Both the position numbers and the translations under genes were made by a program. Below, one piece after another: positions 27,955 through 39,858 of a DNA stretch of 64,000 nt; position 1 is the stretch's first letter, and each line of letters starts with the position of its first letter. The notes below the pieces were generated by a model. That model did no database searches. It was given only the letters and a program-made list of their open reading frames with translations, and was not told the origin of the DNA. The DNA comes from Trogon surrucura (taxonomy: Eukaryota > Chordata > Aves > Trogoniformes > Trogonidae), in NCBI GenBank assembly GCA_020746105.1, contig CM036617.1, positions 163,130,912-163,194,911 on the forward strand, given 5' to 3'.

Positions 27955-30900
27955 TTCTGTTTAGAAGGCAAGCCAGAAGAACCACAATAACCTTTCCCTC
28001 TCCCTGCTGCCCTACAGCTTTGCTTGGCATTGAAGCAGGCAGGAAAAAAGCTATTTGACCCACAGAGACCAGATCCTGACTATCGGAGGAAACTTTCTCT
28101 GGTTTTGGCACTGACACCTGAACGGTTCCTGGAGACTGCTCAAGTTTGGTGAGATCTCTTGGGAAAGGAGACAAAACAACACTGACAATGCTTGCCACAT
28201 TACTTTCCTGTTTGTGTACTCACCCATCAGGCTGCTGCAGAGCCTCAGTGTTTAATGGTTGTAGCTGGGAATTCACCTGGGAATTATTCCTCTTCATGGG
28301 AAATACCAGAATTACGAAACTTGAGGATTGTTCCAGACCAAAATTATTCTGAATTTTGTAATACTTTGAGGTATTTCTCTCCTCTTAGCATTTTGCTTTT
28401 AGCATGTTATTGAGCAACATCAATCGTGACAGTGGAACAATAGCAAATAGCTTCATTAACAAGATTCCTATTAGCCAGTTTCATCCTTGAGTCATGAAGT
28501 CAACCTCTGCTGGTTCCAGACCGAGTCTCTGCTCTTAGCCAAAGCTAACAACTTAGTTACCTTGCATTACCTTAGCAGCATATAAAATACCATAAGAATG
28601 AAGCCATTAGCATACATACATATACATACCAGTGTCTGCAAGCTACAAATTGGGGCAATTCTGGAGAAAAACAAAGAATACGGGGGGAGAAAAAAAAAAA
28701 AAAGAGAGAGAGACAGAGAATCATCTCTTAAAACGCAGACTTCGTGGAGGCACCAAATGGAAAACATAAATCTCCTGCTGAGGAAGAGGCAAGTACTTTC
28801 TCAGCAGGTACAGCTGCCTTTGCATACCCTGCAAAGCCGGGAATGTGGCTACAAGGAGCACCCCAGTGGACGCAGCTATAGCCAGGAATTAGGGCAAGAG
28901 ACCAGAAATGACTCTGCTGCCATCTGGTGACTTTCGTAGCCATTTCAGCTTAAGAAAAGATGCCGTAAGTCCTGGCACGTAGCACTAGCTTGGCAGTGCA
29001 GGGTAATACGTACATAAACCGTGAACTTAGCTGAAGTAAAGAGAGCAATACAGTGAAAAGTTCAGTGCTGGGTGTCTTCGGAACATAATGAACATAACGT
29101 TGTGTAGATCCACGTTCAGTTCAAAAGACATCGCTGAGACATTACTGCTGGCAATGACCAGAGCAGGAACATTTAAGAAGTTGACATTTATGTGATCATT
29201 TGTCTCCCAGGAGCATTTCTTGACAAGTTCTCTGAGTCCAAATTCGACTTCTGCTCTGGAACATGACAAAGCTCTGCTTTCCAGCATGGCAGTGCTTAAA
29301 TAAAAATGCATTTGAAACTAGAGTAATTACACTACAGTTCACAGAAATGTCCACCTGTGTTTAGAGCTGTGGTCCTGGACTCCAGGCAACATGAAAGCAG
29401 GGATTTCCACTGCCTCCTTTTGTCATATGGAGGAACACTTCCTTTTACCAGTCTTTTTCCTCTCCACTAAACCCTCCTTTCTTCTTGCTTCATAAAAAGT
29501 AGCAATTGGTGGTCACGTCTTCTCCCTCACTGTACCTTATATGGTGTACATCTCCCACGCTTTCGCTTCTTCATGTCTTCACTGATGTTTCAATCTTCCT
29601 TTATATGGGAGTTTTTCCATGCATAGACTTCTCCTGGTGCTCTGACAACCTCCCCCTCCTCTTCTTTTGGGGGTGATCTAAATCGAACTGAAAACTCTTG
29701 CTGAAGGCATAGCATCTTTTTGTGTAATACCACTGCAATATCCTACATCCCATACTTGGTGCATTTTGCTTCTCTTTAACCACTAATTTTGTCCCTCCAC
29801 AGAAGCTATTAATTTGCTGAATGTGCTGAAAATATGCAAACGCACTTAATAGAAAAGGAAGAATGTCTGTTGCTTTTTTCCTTGTTTGCTCTTAGATGCT
29901 GTCCTCATCCTCCCACCTATCAGCACTTATAATTTACCAGCACTATTTCCAGGACAAATGTATCTAAAGAGTCCTAAATTTCAGCTCAGTAATAGGATTG
30001 TTAAATCCAAATATAGAACGATCCAAAAAAATACATAGATGTTTTAGCCCAGCCTCACTCATTTTACTAGAACACTGCTGTGGGGGTGTTTTGAGCTGTG
30101 TTAATTTGCAAATTTCTTGGTAATAATCATCCTTTCTTCAGGTTCCTTCAACTGGAAACTAATGCATTTCAAGGAGGAAAATGTGAAGAAAACAGCGAAA
30201 ACTGAAATAGACTCGGTGGGGGAGGTTTTCTGATTTGCTTTTTATTTGGTCATTTATTTCTTCAGAAAAAAAGCAAGCATTTCAACTAAATAAAAAACAA
30301 AACTCCTTGCTTATGAAATCTAGCAGACAATACAATGGTATCTCAAGTGATGTGGTAAAAGCTTCCATTACCTGAGACATTTAACCGTGAATTGAATTTA
30401 GGACCATAAAACATCCCATTCTTTTTGTGCTCCAAGTGCAGCACCAATACTCAATAGACTTACCAGGCTGAAACTGTTGAAAATAGGAATGAGTTATGAC
30501 TGGGATGTACCTTGATACAATCTCTCTACTATTCTCTACGTAAGTACACCAAGTATTGTATCCTTCATAGAAATGAGCAACAGCTTTTTTCTCTTGTTTG
30601 GGACTCCCCTCAACTGAAACCTTAACTACAAAACATCAACTTCTTCACCAGTTTTCTCACCAAAACAAATGTGGGGCACACAGACCTTATTTGGTGCACA
30701 TGGTGAGAATTTGCACATGGTGAGGATTTGAGGATCACTGGGATGCTGCTCAAAATTACTTCTCAGACTGTCACAGCTTCAGCACTGCCAGACACTGCTG
30801 AAAACCTTCAACTGGACAGCAATTAAAGAAAAGACATTTCAAAATATCGTTGTATGGTTGAAGTGAGCTATGAGCTGAAGAAGCTTCCGTTCTGATTTGT

Positions 30901-31016
30901 CTCAGAGTATCTCAACTTCTTCTGTAGGTTTCTGATGCAGATTGCACAGAAAAAGTCCTCATTGCAAGTTCACCCCATGTTTTTACTTACACATCACACC
31001 AATTCCATCTTTACAC

Positions 31017-31043
<27 letters not shown>
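31017..31043. repeat. Poly(A) run of 27
   Basis: An uninterrupted run of 27 A residues. No retrocopy or SINE body is recognisable upstream, so I call it a simple homopolymer. CR1 elements do not end in poly(A). Confidence 0.9.
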
Positions 31044-31047
<4 letters not shown>

Positions 31048-32464
31048 GCTCAGCTTTGCGACTCCTTTGCCTGCTTGGAGCAAAGTGTAGTTAAAATTAA
31101 TTTTATTTATCCTACATCTTTCCCAGGATTAATTCAGTTGTGGCCCAGACTGTGCATTATAATGCCACAGGTCCTTAGTTTTAGTTTCCCCCGTAACCCA
31201 GAAAAGGGAGCTTGAGTTGATATTTATTTCATCTTGTGGCTTAGTCAGATGTGAGGTTTCTTTAAGCAAGTTTGTTAACAAACACTAGTGCAACCACACA
31301 AAAAAGTCACTGCATCCCTGAGCAGCTATATTTACCCCAATGCCAAGGACTAGTTGCTTTTATACAGCTGGGGAAAGGTGGGTTGGTGGTTCCACGTAGT
31401 ACAGTTTCTCTTTCTTTTAAGTGACAATTCCTAGAAAACCTCAGCACTCCAAGGTCTTTCAAACAATATGTGTGCCCTGAATGATTGGGACAAATACCCA
31501 CTCTCTAATAAACGGTATAACCATCTCCCATGTTCCTACTTCTGTAGGAAGTGTTCATCCTGTATTCCATTTGTAAATGCTACAAGTCCTATGATCTTCC
31601 TGGCACAATATAGGAAATTATTAATTTTTATTTAAGACAGTTAAAACCGGAGCCCACCTAAATATAAATCCAGTATCATCTCAGACAGATGTGGGTCAAG
31701 CAGGCAGTTGACCAGCTCATGGAAAAAGGTAAAAGGAGCATCTGCATTTAAGCAGCAAAAGGGTCATAGCTTTTTTCAAGGTTCAGCATTCTCTGGCACG
31801 TTGTCTCTCAGGAGAAAAAGTGATGTAGAGAGGAAATGAGGGAAAGAAGAAAGATGGTAGGGCCCTGCAGTAGCTAGGACATGTTGGAGAAATGAAGCAA
31901 GATGAAGGTCAGCTCCAGGCCTCACATGACCAGCACCCCAAAGACCCCAGGGTGACAGAGGTGACCCATCTTACAAGGCAGTATCACAGGGGGCCACCTA
32001 TCCTAGAAAACAGTCTCTCCTCCACATTACATGTGCTGCAGTCACAGAATAAGCCTAGAGCTGAGCAGGCTCTGTCCTGGTCCCCAAAAGGCTGGGAATA
32101 AGCTGTGTATGTTGCTTGTTTGTCATACCCTCTGTGATTTCAGGAGAAATTATAATGCAGGCTGACTCTTGCTGGGTTTGTAACATCTTATCAAAAAGCT
32201 GTATCTAAAGGCTTTAAGCAAGTACACAATTCTTCTATCCTCACAAAAAAAAAAAACCATATATAAAAATAAGAATCCCTCTATTATTAAGTATTAAAGG
32301 AAATATTAAAGTCACTATATAAGACCTTGGTAAGACTTCCGATCAAACTGTGTCCACTACCAGTCATCCAGCTCCAGGGAAGAATTCAATGTGAGCAAAC
32401 ACAGAGCAAGGCTGCTGGCACGGGGATGGGAAGGAGGAGGCCCCCAGCTAGGAGGGAAGTAAGA

Positions 32465-32800
32465 GAGCACGCCTTGTTTATCCTAGCGAAATGAGAACTG
32501 AGAGGAGGTATGATGGCTCTCTATAAATACATCAGAGCAAAAACAGCAACAAGGGACAATAATTATATTAGCTAAAATAAAATGTTGGCACAGACACAAA
32601 TGGATGCAAGCTAACCATGAATACATTTAGGCTGGTAATCAGGAAACGGCTTCTAACCATCAGACGAAGGAGATTCTGTAAAAGCCTCCCAGCAAGCATT
32701 GTGGGGGAATGAGACTTGAATGCTTTTAAAATAAAGACTGATCAGTTTACAACAGGGATTGAATGACAGTGGGCCTGCATTAGCAAGGAACAGCACTTGA
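32465..32800 (+). mobile_element. Old CR1-family LINE remnant
   Basis: The decayed translation from about 32,475 still reads like the CR1 RT C-terminus. It shows 'LFILAK-ELRGGMMALYKYIRAK', an 'NTFRLVIRKRLLTIRRRRF' block near 32,620-32,670, and a 'LPASIVGE..LNAFKIKTDQF' block near 32,685-32,750. The matching 3' UTR is diverged (TGACCCAGTATAG near 32,800) and no tail repeat remains. It is much older than the 7,205 copy. Confidence 0.75.
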
Positions 32801-35800
32801 TGACCCAGTATAGTCCAGTGACCCTGAAAGCATTGCAAATTACCTGCTGCATAAAGGGTTGCAACTTATCAAATATCTTGTAACACCACCAGTTTCCCCG
32901 CAATGTGTAATAGTCCACAATGCATGTGGGTGTACAAGGCACTTCTTGTTATTCCTCAGGAGTTCTGATCTCCAGCAGTTCTGTAGCCAGAAGCAGAAGC
33001 AATATGAAGAATTGGTCCACAGAAACAGACATGACCCATCTAGATTGAAGAGAAATTTTCGTAATATCATAATGTCTGCTACCCAGTGCAGAATAGATGC
33101 TGAAGCTTTGGTTCTGTCACAAACAGAAAACTGCAGGTATGAGGCAGCCCAGAGTTACAAGATTTTTCATATAGGTTTCATTACAGAGAGGAGGAAATTA
33201 AGTAAATTACCAGATTCAAGGCAAAAAGAAAACGTAAACCAATAATACAGATAGGGCTGAATGACTGATGTTTTACAGCACCAGGGTTGTGAGGAATTAA
33301 TGTTCAGCAGAGATGAACAAGGTCCCCAAGGAGCAGGCGTGGAGGGGGAGCTGAGCAATGAAAACAGTAGCATAGGCCCTCTACAGCTCTGTGAAACTCA
33401 GATTAAATGAGTTCTACCTCTCTGGCACATGGTGAGAAGAAGGAGGAGGATGTCAGAATCAGTGAAAAGAGACAAATCCAGTGCTGGCTGATTGTCTACA
33501 TTTAGTCTTTCTCCTACGCATATCGCCCCGTGGCACCCCTTTCCCCTTCCCTAACCACATCCAGGAGTGTGCTCTTCCCCTTCAGACCCCACTAAAGCTG
33601 TTATAACACATGGTCCTGTTTCCCTACATCAGATGGATGAGGACACTGTCCTCCCACCTCACCTCACCTCTCTCAGCATGCAAATACAGAGAGCGCAGCA
33701 CTAGGAGTAGGGGTAGAAGGTGCATCCCCACGGTGGCAGACACTGCGGCTGTGGGGAACATTCAGGCCATGGTATTGACAGTACAGATGAATGCACACAC
33801 TCTTGTGGCTTCATTACTGACTGTATTCCCAGATGAAGAGGTAAGAAAATGAATGCATCCTGCTAAGAAACGAAGAAAAATGGGAAGTGATTTAAGTAAA
33901 TCCCCAAGATCAAAACAAATCTTTTGAAGTTTTGCTTTGCTAAGGAAGCGAGTCCTTGCATTCAGACAGGACTCACTGGCCTTGCTTATAAACAAGACTA
34001 AGGAAAATATATACAGCTGAAGTAATTGGCATGCAAGGTCCATTTCACCTGAAGCCCACCATAACATTGTGGTCACTTCCTCCATATTCACAGCCTTTTA
34101 AAATATATTTACCTTTTACAGAACCTATCCAAATGTAACAAGCGGTGCTTCCTTCTTAAGGGCAGCTTGTTAGCTACTAACATACATGTGTTGTAGCGTG
34201 CGCAGAGAAAAGTAGCACTGTCTGTGCATACCAAAGCAGTCTTTTCACAGATAGGTGGGAATCAGGTTTTAACCCAAGTTCCTTTCCAGTTAATGCCAAA
34301 TCATCTTGGAATCCAGGAAAAAAATTATGGAAATCGGGGCAAGAGAGAAAAGAGATTTGTGAGTTGCAAACTATGACAGGGAGAACTGGTAATTGTTCAC
34401 ACAGCTCTGAGCGCCGTATTTAATTCTGTACATAACTTGGTTGTGGGGCCGTGCCCCTGTTACTATTAATTCCTTTTATATCCATTGCACTTGAGACCTC
34501 ACTGAACCAAGTACTAAAAAACAATGAAACAAAAAGAGGTCTACTAAACCTAGAAATTTGCACCTTAGTGCAGGCAGGAGAAAATAGGCAGATAAGGATA
34601 GGTGCTGGATATAATGAGGGGAAAGCACAGCCACACCAGTGGCTTCATGGGCAGTAAGCCCTTAGCACACAATTAAACTTGCATTAATCATAAGAATACA
34701 CATCCTAAAACATTCTGCATCAGCAATAGCATTTTCTGTAATATGTATCTCACAGCCAAGAAGACACCTGAGGGAATGTAGCCTTTTGCAATTTCTTTCT
34801 CAGGCACGTAGGCAAAAGAATGCAAGATGCTCTGAACTAAAGGAACAAGCAACGATCTCACAACAGTCTGAGACTGACTGAAGGTGCACGTCAGGTCTTT
34901 AAAAAGTACGGGGGTTGTTTGATTTTCCGATTCCCTCACTACGACCTTTTACATTCAGGAGTACAAAGAAACAATTCTGTCAGGTGTTAAGGATTTGAAA
35001 GAGTTGTGACTCTCTTAAATTTGCCATCAGCATCCTGACATTTTCCCCACCTGACCTGTATAATCTAGGTGTACACTCTAAGAGATCCCTGGATTTTCAG
35101 GAAAAAGGAAAGGTTAAGCTGTTTGAAAGCACCCAATAAATGCCTGTGGTTTGTACTGGCTGGTTCCCTTTATTAGCTCTGAAGAATGGGAATGATTGAA
35201 AAGAGTTTTTCTGAGTATTTCTGTACTGATGAAAAGTGCAGTAGGAGGGACTACATGTTGTTGTTGTTACTATTACAATTACTATTAGTATTATTACGTT
35301 TGTTCTGTGGGAAGAAAGCAGCATGGATAGATCTCACCAGGGGAAGTATGAATGATTGGTGCTTCAGTGGCTTTATGTGCAAGTATCCTGCTACATGCTG
35401 ATTTTTTGCAAATTCACCTGCAAATTCATTCTCTTTCCTCCACACACAATCACTGACACAATCTAATACCTACAAACCATTCAACACTAAAAACATTGAA
35501 CTGCAGAAGAGTTAGAATCCTTCCTCATTCTAGGGTATTAAACATACCATCCCTACACATTTACTAGCTATCATTATCAAATGCTTTCAGTCATCAAATG
35601 CCATGCAAATTCAGGCTTTCAATCTTCAAAGCAATCTGTATTCTTTTTCCTTCAGGCTGCACCTAGCCTCTCCCAAACACACTAATGGCTTATTCTGACT
35701 TGCTCCCATTCTGCCTTCACTTGACCCACAGGCCAAGTGCTCCCAGGAGTTAACTGATCTTTCCGTACAGCCTGTAATATCAGCAAGAAAGCTAAAGACT

Positions 35801-36719
35801 GTAAAATCCTGGTGACAGGAGCAGTGGGTTTGTTGTACCACACATTGCCGAATGGGGTACGGACCCATCACTGGGATCTCTAGAAACATCATCAATAACC
35901 AGAGGTAAAGAGCAGGTCCTGGCAGGTTGAACTCTGGCAAAGTCCTGGTCATAAATTTGCAGAAATGCTTGTCCATCAGAGTAACTCCCCGAGTTACAGG
36001 TTGGAAATCAGGGAGTGATTTTAGAGGGAGTTTAGCCAGCAGCAGGCACACATGGCATCCATTAGAATACCTGCACAAGCTTTGTGCTCAGCCTAAGGGC
36101 TGGTGGGTTTTCGCCCTGATGTGTTACAGCTACTGCACTTGCAGACATCTGTGCATAGAGGTTATATCCCTCCCTTTGGATCAAACTATACTTTCAGACA
36201 GAGGCACAGGCCTCTATCCTCCTCTAATCCCTCCAGGCTCTACTGTACCGCAAATAATTTTTGTCATCATTATGTGCTCATTAGGACACAAAAGCATCGG
36301 CAGGACCAGAAGGCAGATCTGTAAGTGCTGGGGAACAGCATGTCCGACGGGCCAGGTTCAACCTCAGGCACGGCTGGTAATTGTAGGCTGCAAACAGCAC
36401 ACGACCCTGAGCGGCTTCTGACGAAGAGTCATGTGAGTGTCTGCCCGTCATCTAAATTAAAAGAAGACTCCCTGCATCAGTGGAGGTGATGGGATTTAAA
36501 GTAAGAGTTACATGAGGTTTGTTGACCAGGGACCTCCTGCGCAGTCAGACTGCAGGCTAGCCCGGTGGGAAAAATTTCTTTTCTGACCAGGCTGGTTCTT
36601 GAGCGTTTTTTCCCCCCCGTCTGGAATCTTTTCCAGTAACGACTGAGCCCTTTAGAAGATGCTGGGTGTAACCTGTGTGTTCTCCTGCCTGCCACCTTTG
36701 GACAATGACTGGAAAGGGT
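32801..36719. other. Intergenic stretch upstream of HMGXB4
   Basis: No supported gene. A degenerate TTG/TAT trinucleotide stretch lies at 35,258-35,300. Open frames reach 164 codons (35,927-36,421, non-conserved in look) but overlap opposite-strand frames and contain no domain. Confidence 0.5.
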
Positions 36720-37314
36720 GTGAGCGTTGCACGACGGCTCCACAGGCCGTCAGGCCCGGCGCGCTGCTGTTCCTGCTGCTCTTCGGACGCGCTTATCGCA
36801 GCTCCCGACGGTGCCGACTCCCCACCCGCGCAGCGCATCCCCTCGAGTCCTCAGGCAGCCTGACGGCAGATGTGCCCGTTCATGTGCGCCCATGACTGAT
36901 CTCGGGAAAGAACTGCTTAACCGCAGGATTTCACCCTTTCCCACCGGCACACCCCGGCAGGCGCAAGCAGCCAACAGCCAGCCCAGCACGGCTCAAGGGA
37001 CTCCTCTCTTAAAAGAAAGGGATGACGAGAGAAAGGAAGCTCAGCAGGCCCAGGTGTACAGCATTCCGAGCCCAGCCTCGATAGGAGCGGGGGGGGGGCG
37101 CGGCGGGGACGGCTAAATGCCACAGCCGTGCCGCCCGCAGATGCGACCCGCGCTACCGCTCACTGCCCGGCGGAACCGCGCTCCCCGGCATCAATGCGCT
37201 CGGTAACCCCGCGCCCCGCCTCCTCCCCCGCCCCTCAGATCGAGCGTTGGAGGCGCTCGGCGCTCGGCTGGTTGCCCCTGGCCCCGGCGGCGGGCGTCGC
37301 TTGTCTCTCCTTCC

Positions 37315-37325
37315 AAGATGGCGGC
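37315..37325 (+). promoter_or_regulatory. YY1-type initiator motif
   Basis: AAGATGGCGGC matches the YY1 consensus AANATGGCGGC, which in CpG-island promoters usually sits at or just downstream of the transcription start. The ATG inside it opens a 15-codon frame of mostly Ala and Gly that ends at the TGA at 37,363. Confidence 0.75.
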
Positions 37326-37520
37326 CGCGGGCGGCGGCGCGGCGGGAAGCGGTGGCACGGAGTGAGGCAGCGGCCGCACCTCCTCTCCCCACCCCGCGGT
37401 TCGGCACGGGCGGGCCGGCAGGCCTCTGTCGTCCTTTGGGCGGCCTCACCGCCGAGGCACGCTCGGGCCTGCTGCAAGGGGCGGAGCCGCGGGTTGGAGT
37501 GAGGCCGGAGCGCCGCTCGG
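37320..37520 (+). other. HMGXB4: Candidate non-coding first exon of HMGXB4
   Basis: Inferred 5' UTR exon. The start is taken from the YY1 initiator, and the end from the donor-like CTCGG|GTGAGA at 37,520/37,521. Other donors (near 37,360 and 37,496, both AGTGAGG types) are possible. The exon is needed because the first coding exon at 39,828 lies in non-CpG DNA and has an acceptor-like sequence upstream. No transcript evidence is available. Confidence 0.45.
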
Positions 37521-39766
37521 GTGAGAGGGCGCGGGGCGGCCGAGCCCTCTTCAAACGGAGGCGGCGGGAGGAAGGGGAAGGAAGGCGGCAAGGCGGGAGG
37601 GGCGGCCGGGCCGCGGCGGGGCGCGCGCCCGGAGGGGGCGTTGTGGCGCGTGCGCGGGGCCGGGCCGCGGGGAGCCCCGGGGGGCTCGTGAGGGGCTCGT
37701 GCCGCCGTCCGCCCCCTCGGTGTTCCCGGCGGGGTCCGCCTGCCCTCGCGCTTGCTCCGGGGCGCGGGAGCCCGGCCCGAGCCCCCCCGCCCCTCCGCTT
37801 GCGGCCCGCGCGGGCTGAGGTGTGCGGCCTCCCCGGGGGGGGGGGTCCCGGGTAGTGGTGGAGGGAGGGGGGCTGTGCGGGAAGAACAGCGCTGGGGCTC
37901 GATCCCGCAAAGCTCGTGCGTTAAAAGAGCGGGAGCCGTGGAGAGAGGGAGCTTCTCCGCTGAACCTGTGCGGTGACTGCTGAAACCGAAGAATTTGCAT
38001 CGGGGCAGCCTGATGAGGATTTATAGGACGAGCCAGTTAAGGACATGGTTTGCATTTGCAGGGTTACGAGGCCTGGGCTGCAAGACCCGTTGGTCGTTAT
38101 CTACCAACCTGTACAGCTGACAAGCAGATAAGGTTTAAAAGGACGGTAAAAGGTACATACCTGTAGCAGTTAACAAATCTGAGTTTCTCCAAGTCGCCCA
38201 TTCACGAATACTGTGTCTTCAGCTTTGTTTTTGCTGGACAGGGTTTGGATTAGGCCCTTGTCCCATTGAGCGCAACACTTTAGTGTCATGTGTGTTCCCA
38301 CTGAAGTCCGTGTGACAGTAGAACATGACAAGATGTTGATAAGATCTTGTTCAAGGTTTTGAGCCCGCGGGTAGCAAAATTATCCTTCTCTTTTATTGCA
38401 AACAGCAGTACTCTACTGTGTATTACGTATCACAGAATCACGGAACGTTAAGGGTTGGAAGGGACCTCAGAAGATCATCTAGTCCAACCCCCTGCCAGTG
38501 CTCTTGCTTGTGTACGCAAATTCTGCCTATAAATTGCTGTGCTTCCCACCAACAATGTATAGTCCTCAGAATACTGACAACACATTTTGTGGCAGGTGGT
38601 TTCCCAAAGCCTGAAAAAATAACTTGTATTCTTATGGATTTAAAAAGAAACATCTCCTGTGTACCTGCAAGCCTGATTTACTTGGGACTTCGTTGTTTCA
38701 CTTAAGTAACCATGGTAGGGTGAACATATTGTACATTCTCAGCCTCAGCCGACTGTTTATAAAATAGAGGTGTGTGCAAGGGTGTACAAGCACAAGTTCC
38801 CTGCTCAAGGTGTTCAAATGTAACTTCAGTGCTGCAAGATTACTGCAAATTAACAAGCTGCATGGTCTTTGTGGTTGAATGCTTACACGTGGGTGCATGT
38901 GCACACAAACACAAAATCAGTTAGGTGCGATTGGTTTAATCATTTATGAGCAGAAGGCAGATCTTTTCGTGTTAAGCTGGTCACTGACTGGAAAACAAAA
39001 GCTGTTGACTCTGAGAGAACCAGAGTGCAGCTATTCCGTAAGGGCACTGTCCTGCTGTACACCAGCAACTCCAGAACAGAATGACTCAGAGGAGGCCAGG
39101 AGTGTGGGGGCTGACAGAGTTTAGGGTGCTGTGGAAGGGCTAGCAAGGAGTGCTTTCTTCCATTCCCTCTCCCAGGCTGGCATTCAGAATGGCTGCAGTG
39201 GTAGTGTTGGGAAACACAGGAGAAGGATGCACACCTTCAGCTCAAAACGTTCAATCCTTTAGTTAAAAAAATTTGAAACAATTCTTTTGTAGTACAGTGA
39301 TTTCTACCTCGTTCCTTCTTTTCCTTCACTTCATCTGAGATTCGAGCGTTTGAAATCTCTTTAAAAATTGCACTCTTTGCTACAGTGGCTCCTGTCAAAA
39401 AAATGGCTTTGACAGAAGTTTGCATGCAGTTTTCTATGTCATGATAATCAAGCTTAGCTGTCTTCTCATCCTCTGTCTATTTTTGTAAATACATTACTCC
39501 AGTGATCTGGAGATTTTACAAGGAAAAGGTGGTCTTTTATATCTATAAAATAATAGAAGAGCAACCTCCAATTTAATTTAAATCAATCAGTCAATCAATC
39601 TGTCAAGCCTGAAGAGTGAGCGTGGACTGCCTAGAAGGTAGACACCTTTCCCACTGTCTTCCAGAAAATCTTCACATGGTTCAGAGGAAGTTTCCCATTT
39701 TGCATCACGATTCTTCTTTATGGGAGAGTTATTTTCATTCTCTCTTTCTCAGACCTTTTCCTGTAG
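37521..39766 (+). other. Presumed HMGXB4 intron 1
   Basis: Non-coding interval from the candidate first-exon donor to an acceptor-like CCTTTTCCTGTAG ending at 39,766 (another acceptor lies at 39,752). It contains the end of the CpG island and a short inverted CR1 tail at 38,431-38,500. No other feature is seen. Confidence 0.5.
38431..38500 (-). mobile_element. CR1 LINE tail, inverted
   Basis: CACAGAATCACGGAACGTTA, then GGGTTGGAAGGGACCTCAGA and TCTAGTCCAACCCCCTGCC, is the reverse complement of a CR1 3' UTR. It is a very short insertion inside the presumed HMGXB4 intron 1. Confidence 0.88.
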
Positions 39767-39827
39767 ATGGGAACGGGGGAAAGAGCCCAGACGTGGCAAC
39801 ACATTCTCAGGCTCCTGCAGGACCACG

Positions 39828-39858
39828 ATGGCTTATGATGACTCCAAGAAGAAAGAAG
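39828..39858 (+). CDS. HMGXB4: HMGXB4 first coding exon
   Basis: GACCACG-ATG-GCTTATGATGAC encodes [10 protein letters not shown], matching the known N-terminus of HMGXB4 (MAYDDS). The donor is GAAG|GTATGAG, phase 1. The exon's 5' UTR part probably begins at 39,767 after CCTTTTCCTGTAG. Confidence 0.92.

Larger units (their letters stand above)
18691..32464. other. Long gene-free intergenic stretch
   Basis: Nearly 14 kb with no supported gene. Open frames on both strands stay at or below about 130 codons (for example 20,979-21,371), as expected by chance. Simple A-rich runs occur at 20,774-20,801 and 28,690-28,705, the latter followed by a short GA run. Positions about 26,690-27,100 are AT-rich with ATTA and CAATTA-type words and could be conserved regulatory DNA. 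No RNA gene or other transposon was recognised. Confidence 0.5.
36720..37960 (+). promoter_or_regulatory. HMGXB4: CpG-island promoter of HMGXB4
   Basis: GC content and CpG density rise sharply near 36,720 and peak over 37,130-37,860, falling to background by about 37,970. The block holds GC boxes (for example GGGGCGGAGCC near 37,479 and GGGAGGGGCGGCC near 37,596), a YY1-type initiator, an NRF1-like site and several G-runs (37,088-37,105 and 37,837-37,847) able to form G-quadruplexes. It lies about 1.9 kb upstream of the first coding exon. TATA is absent, as expected for a broadly expressed gene. The many overlapping long open frames here reflect GC richness. Confidence 0.9.

Noticed and set aside
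31017-31043. Poly(A) run as the end of a retrocopy
   Set aside because: No gene-like sequence, target duplication or poly(A) signal precedes it.
32859-33245. 128-codon open frame after the old CR1
   Set aside because: No similarity recognised to CR1 or any family; length within chance.
35927-36421. 164-codon open frame upstream of HMGXB4, with a 150-codon frame opposite
   Set aside because: No domain, overlapping opposite-strand frames of similar length, no codon pattern.
1-36720. ISX homeobox gene
   Set aside because: Expected next to HMGXB4 from human gene order, but no homeodomain sequence such as WFQNQRAKWRK was found in this window on either strand by eye.
37247-37855. 202-codon open frame across the HMGXB4 CpG island, with overlapping frames on both strands
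   Set aside because: Very GC-rich DNA has few stop codons; the translation is Ala, Arg, Gly and Pro with no domain, and several frames are open at once.
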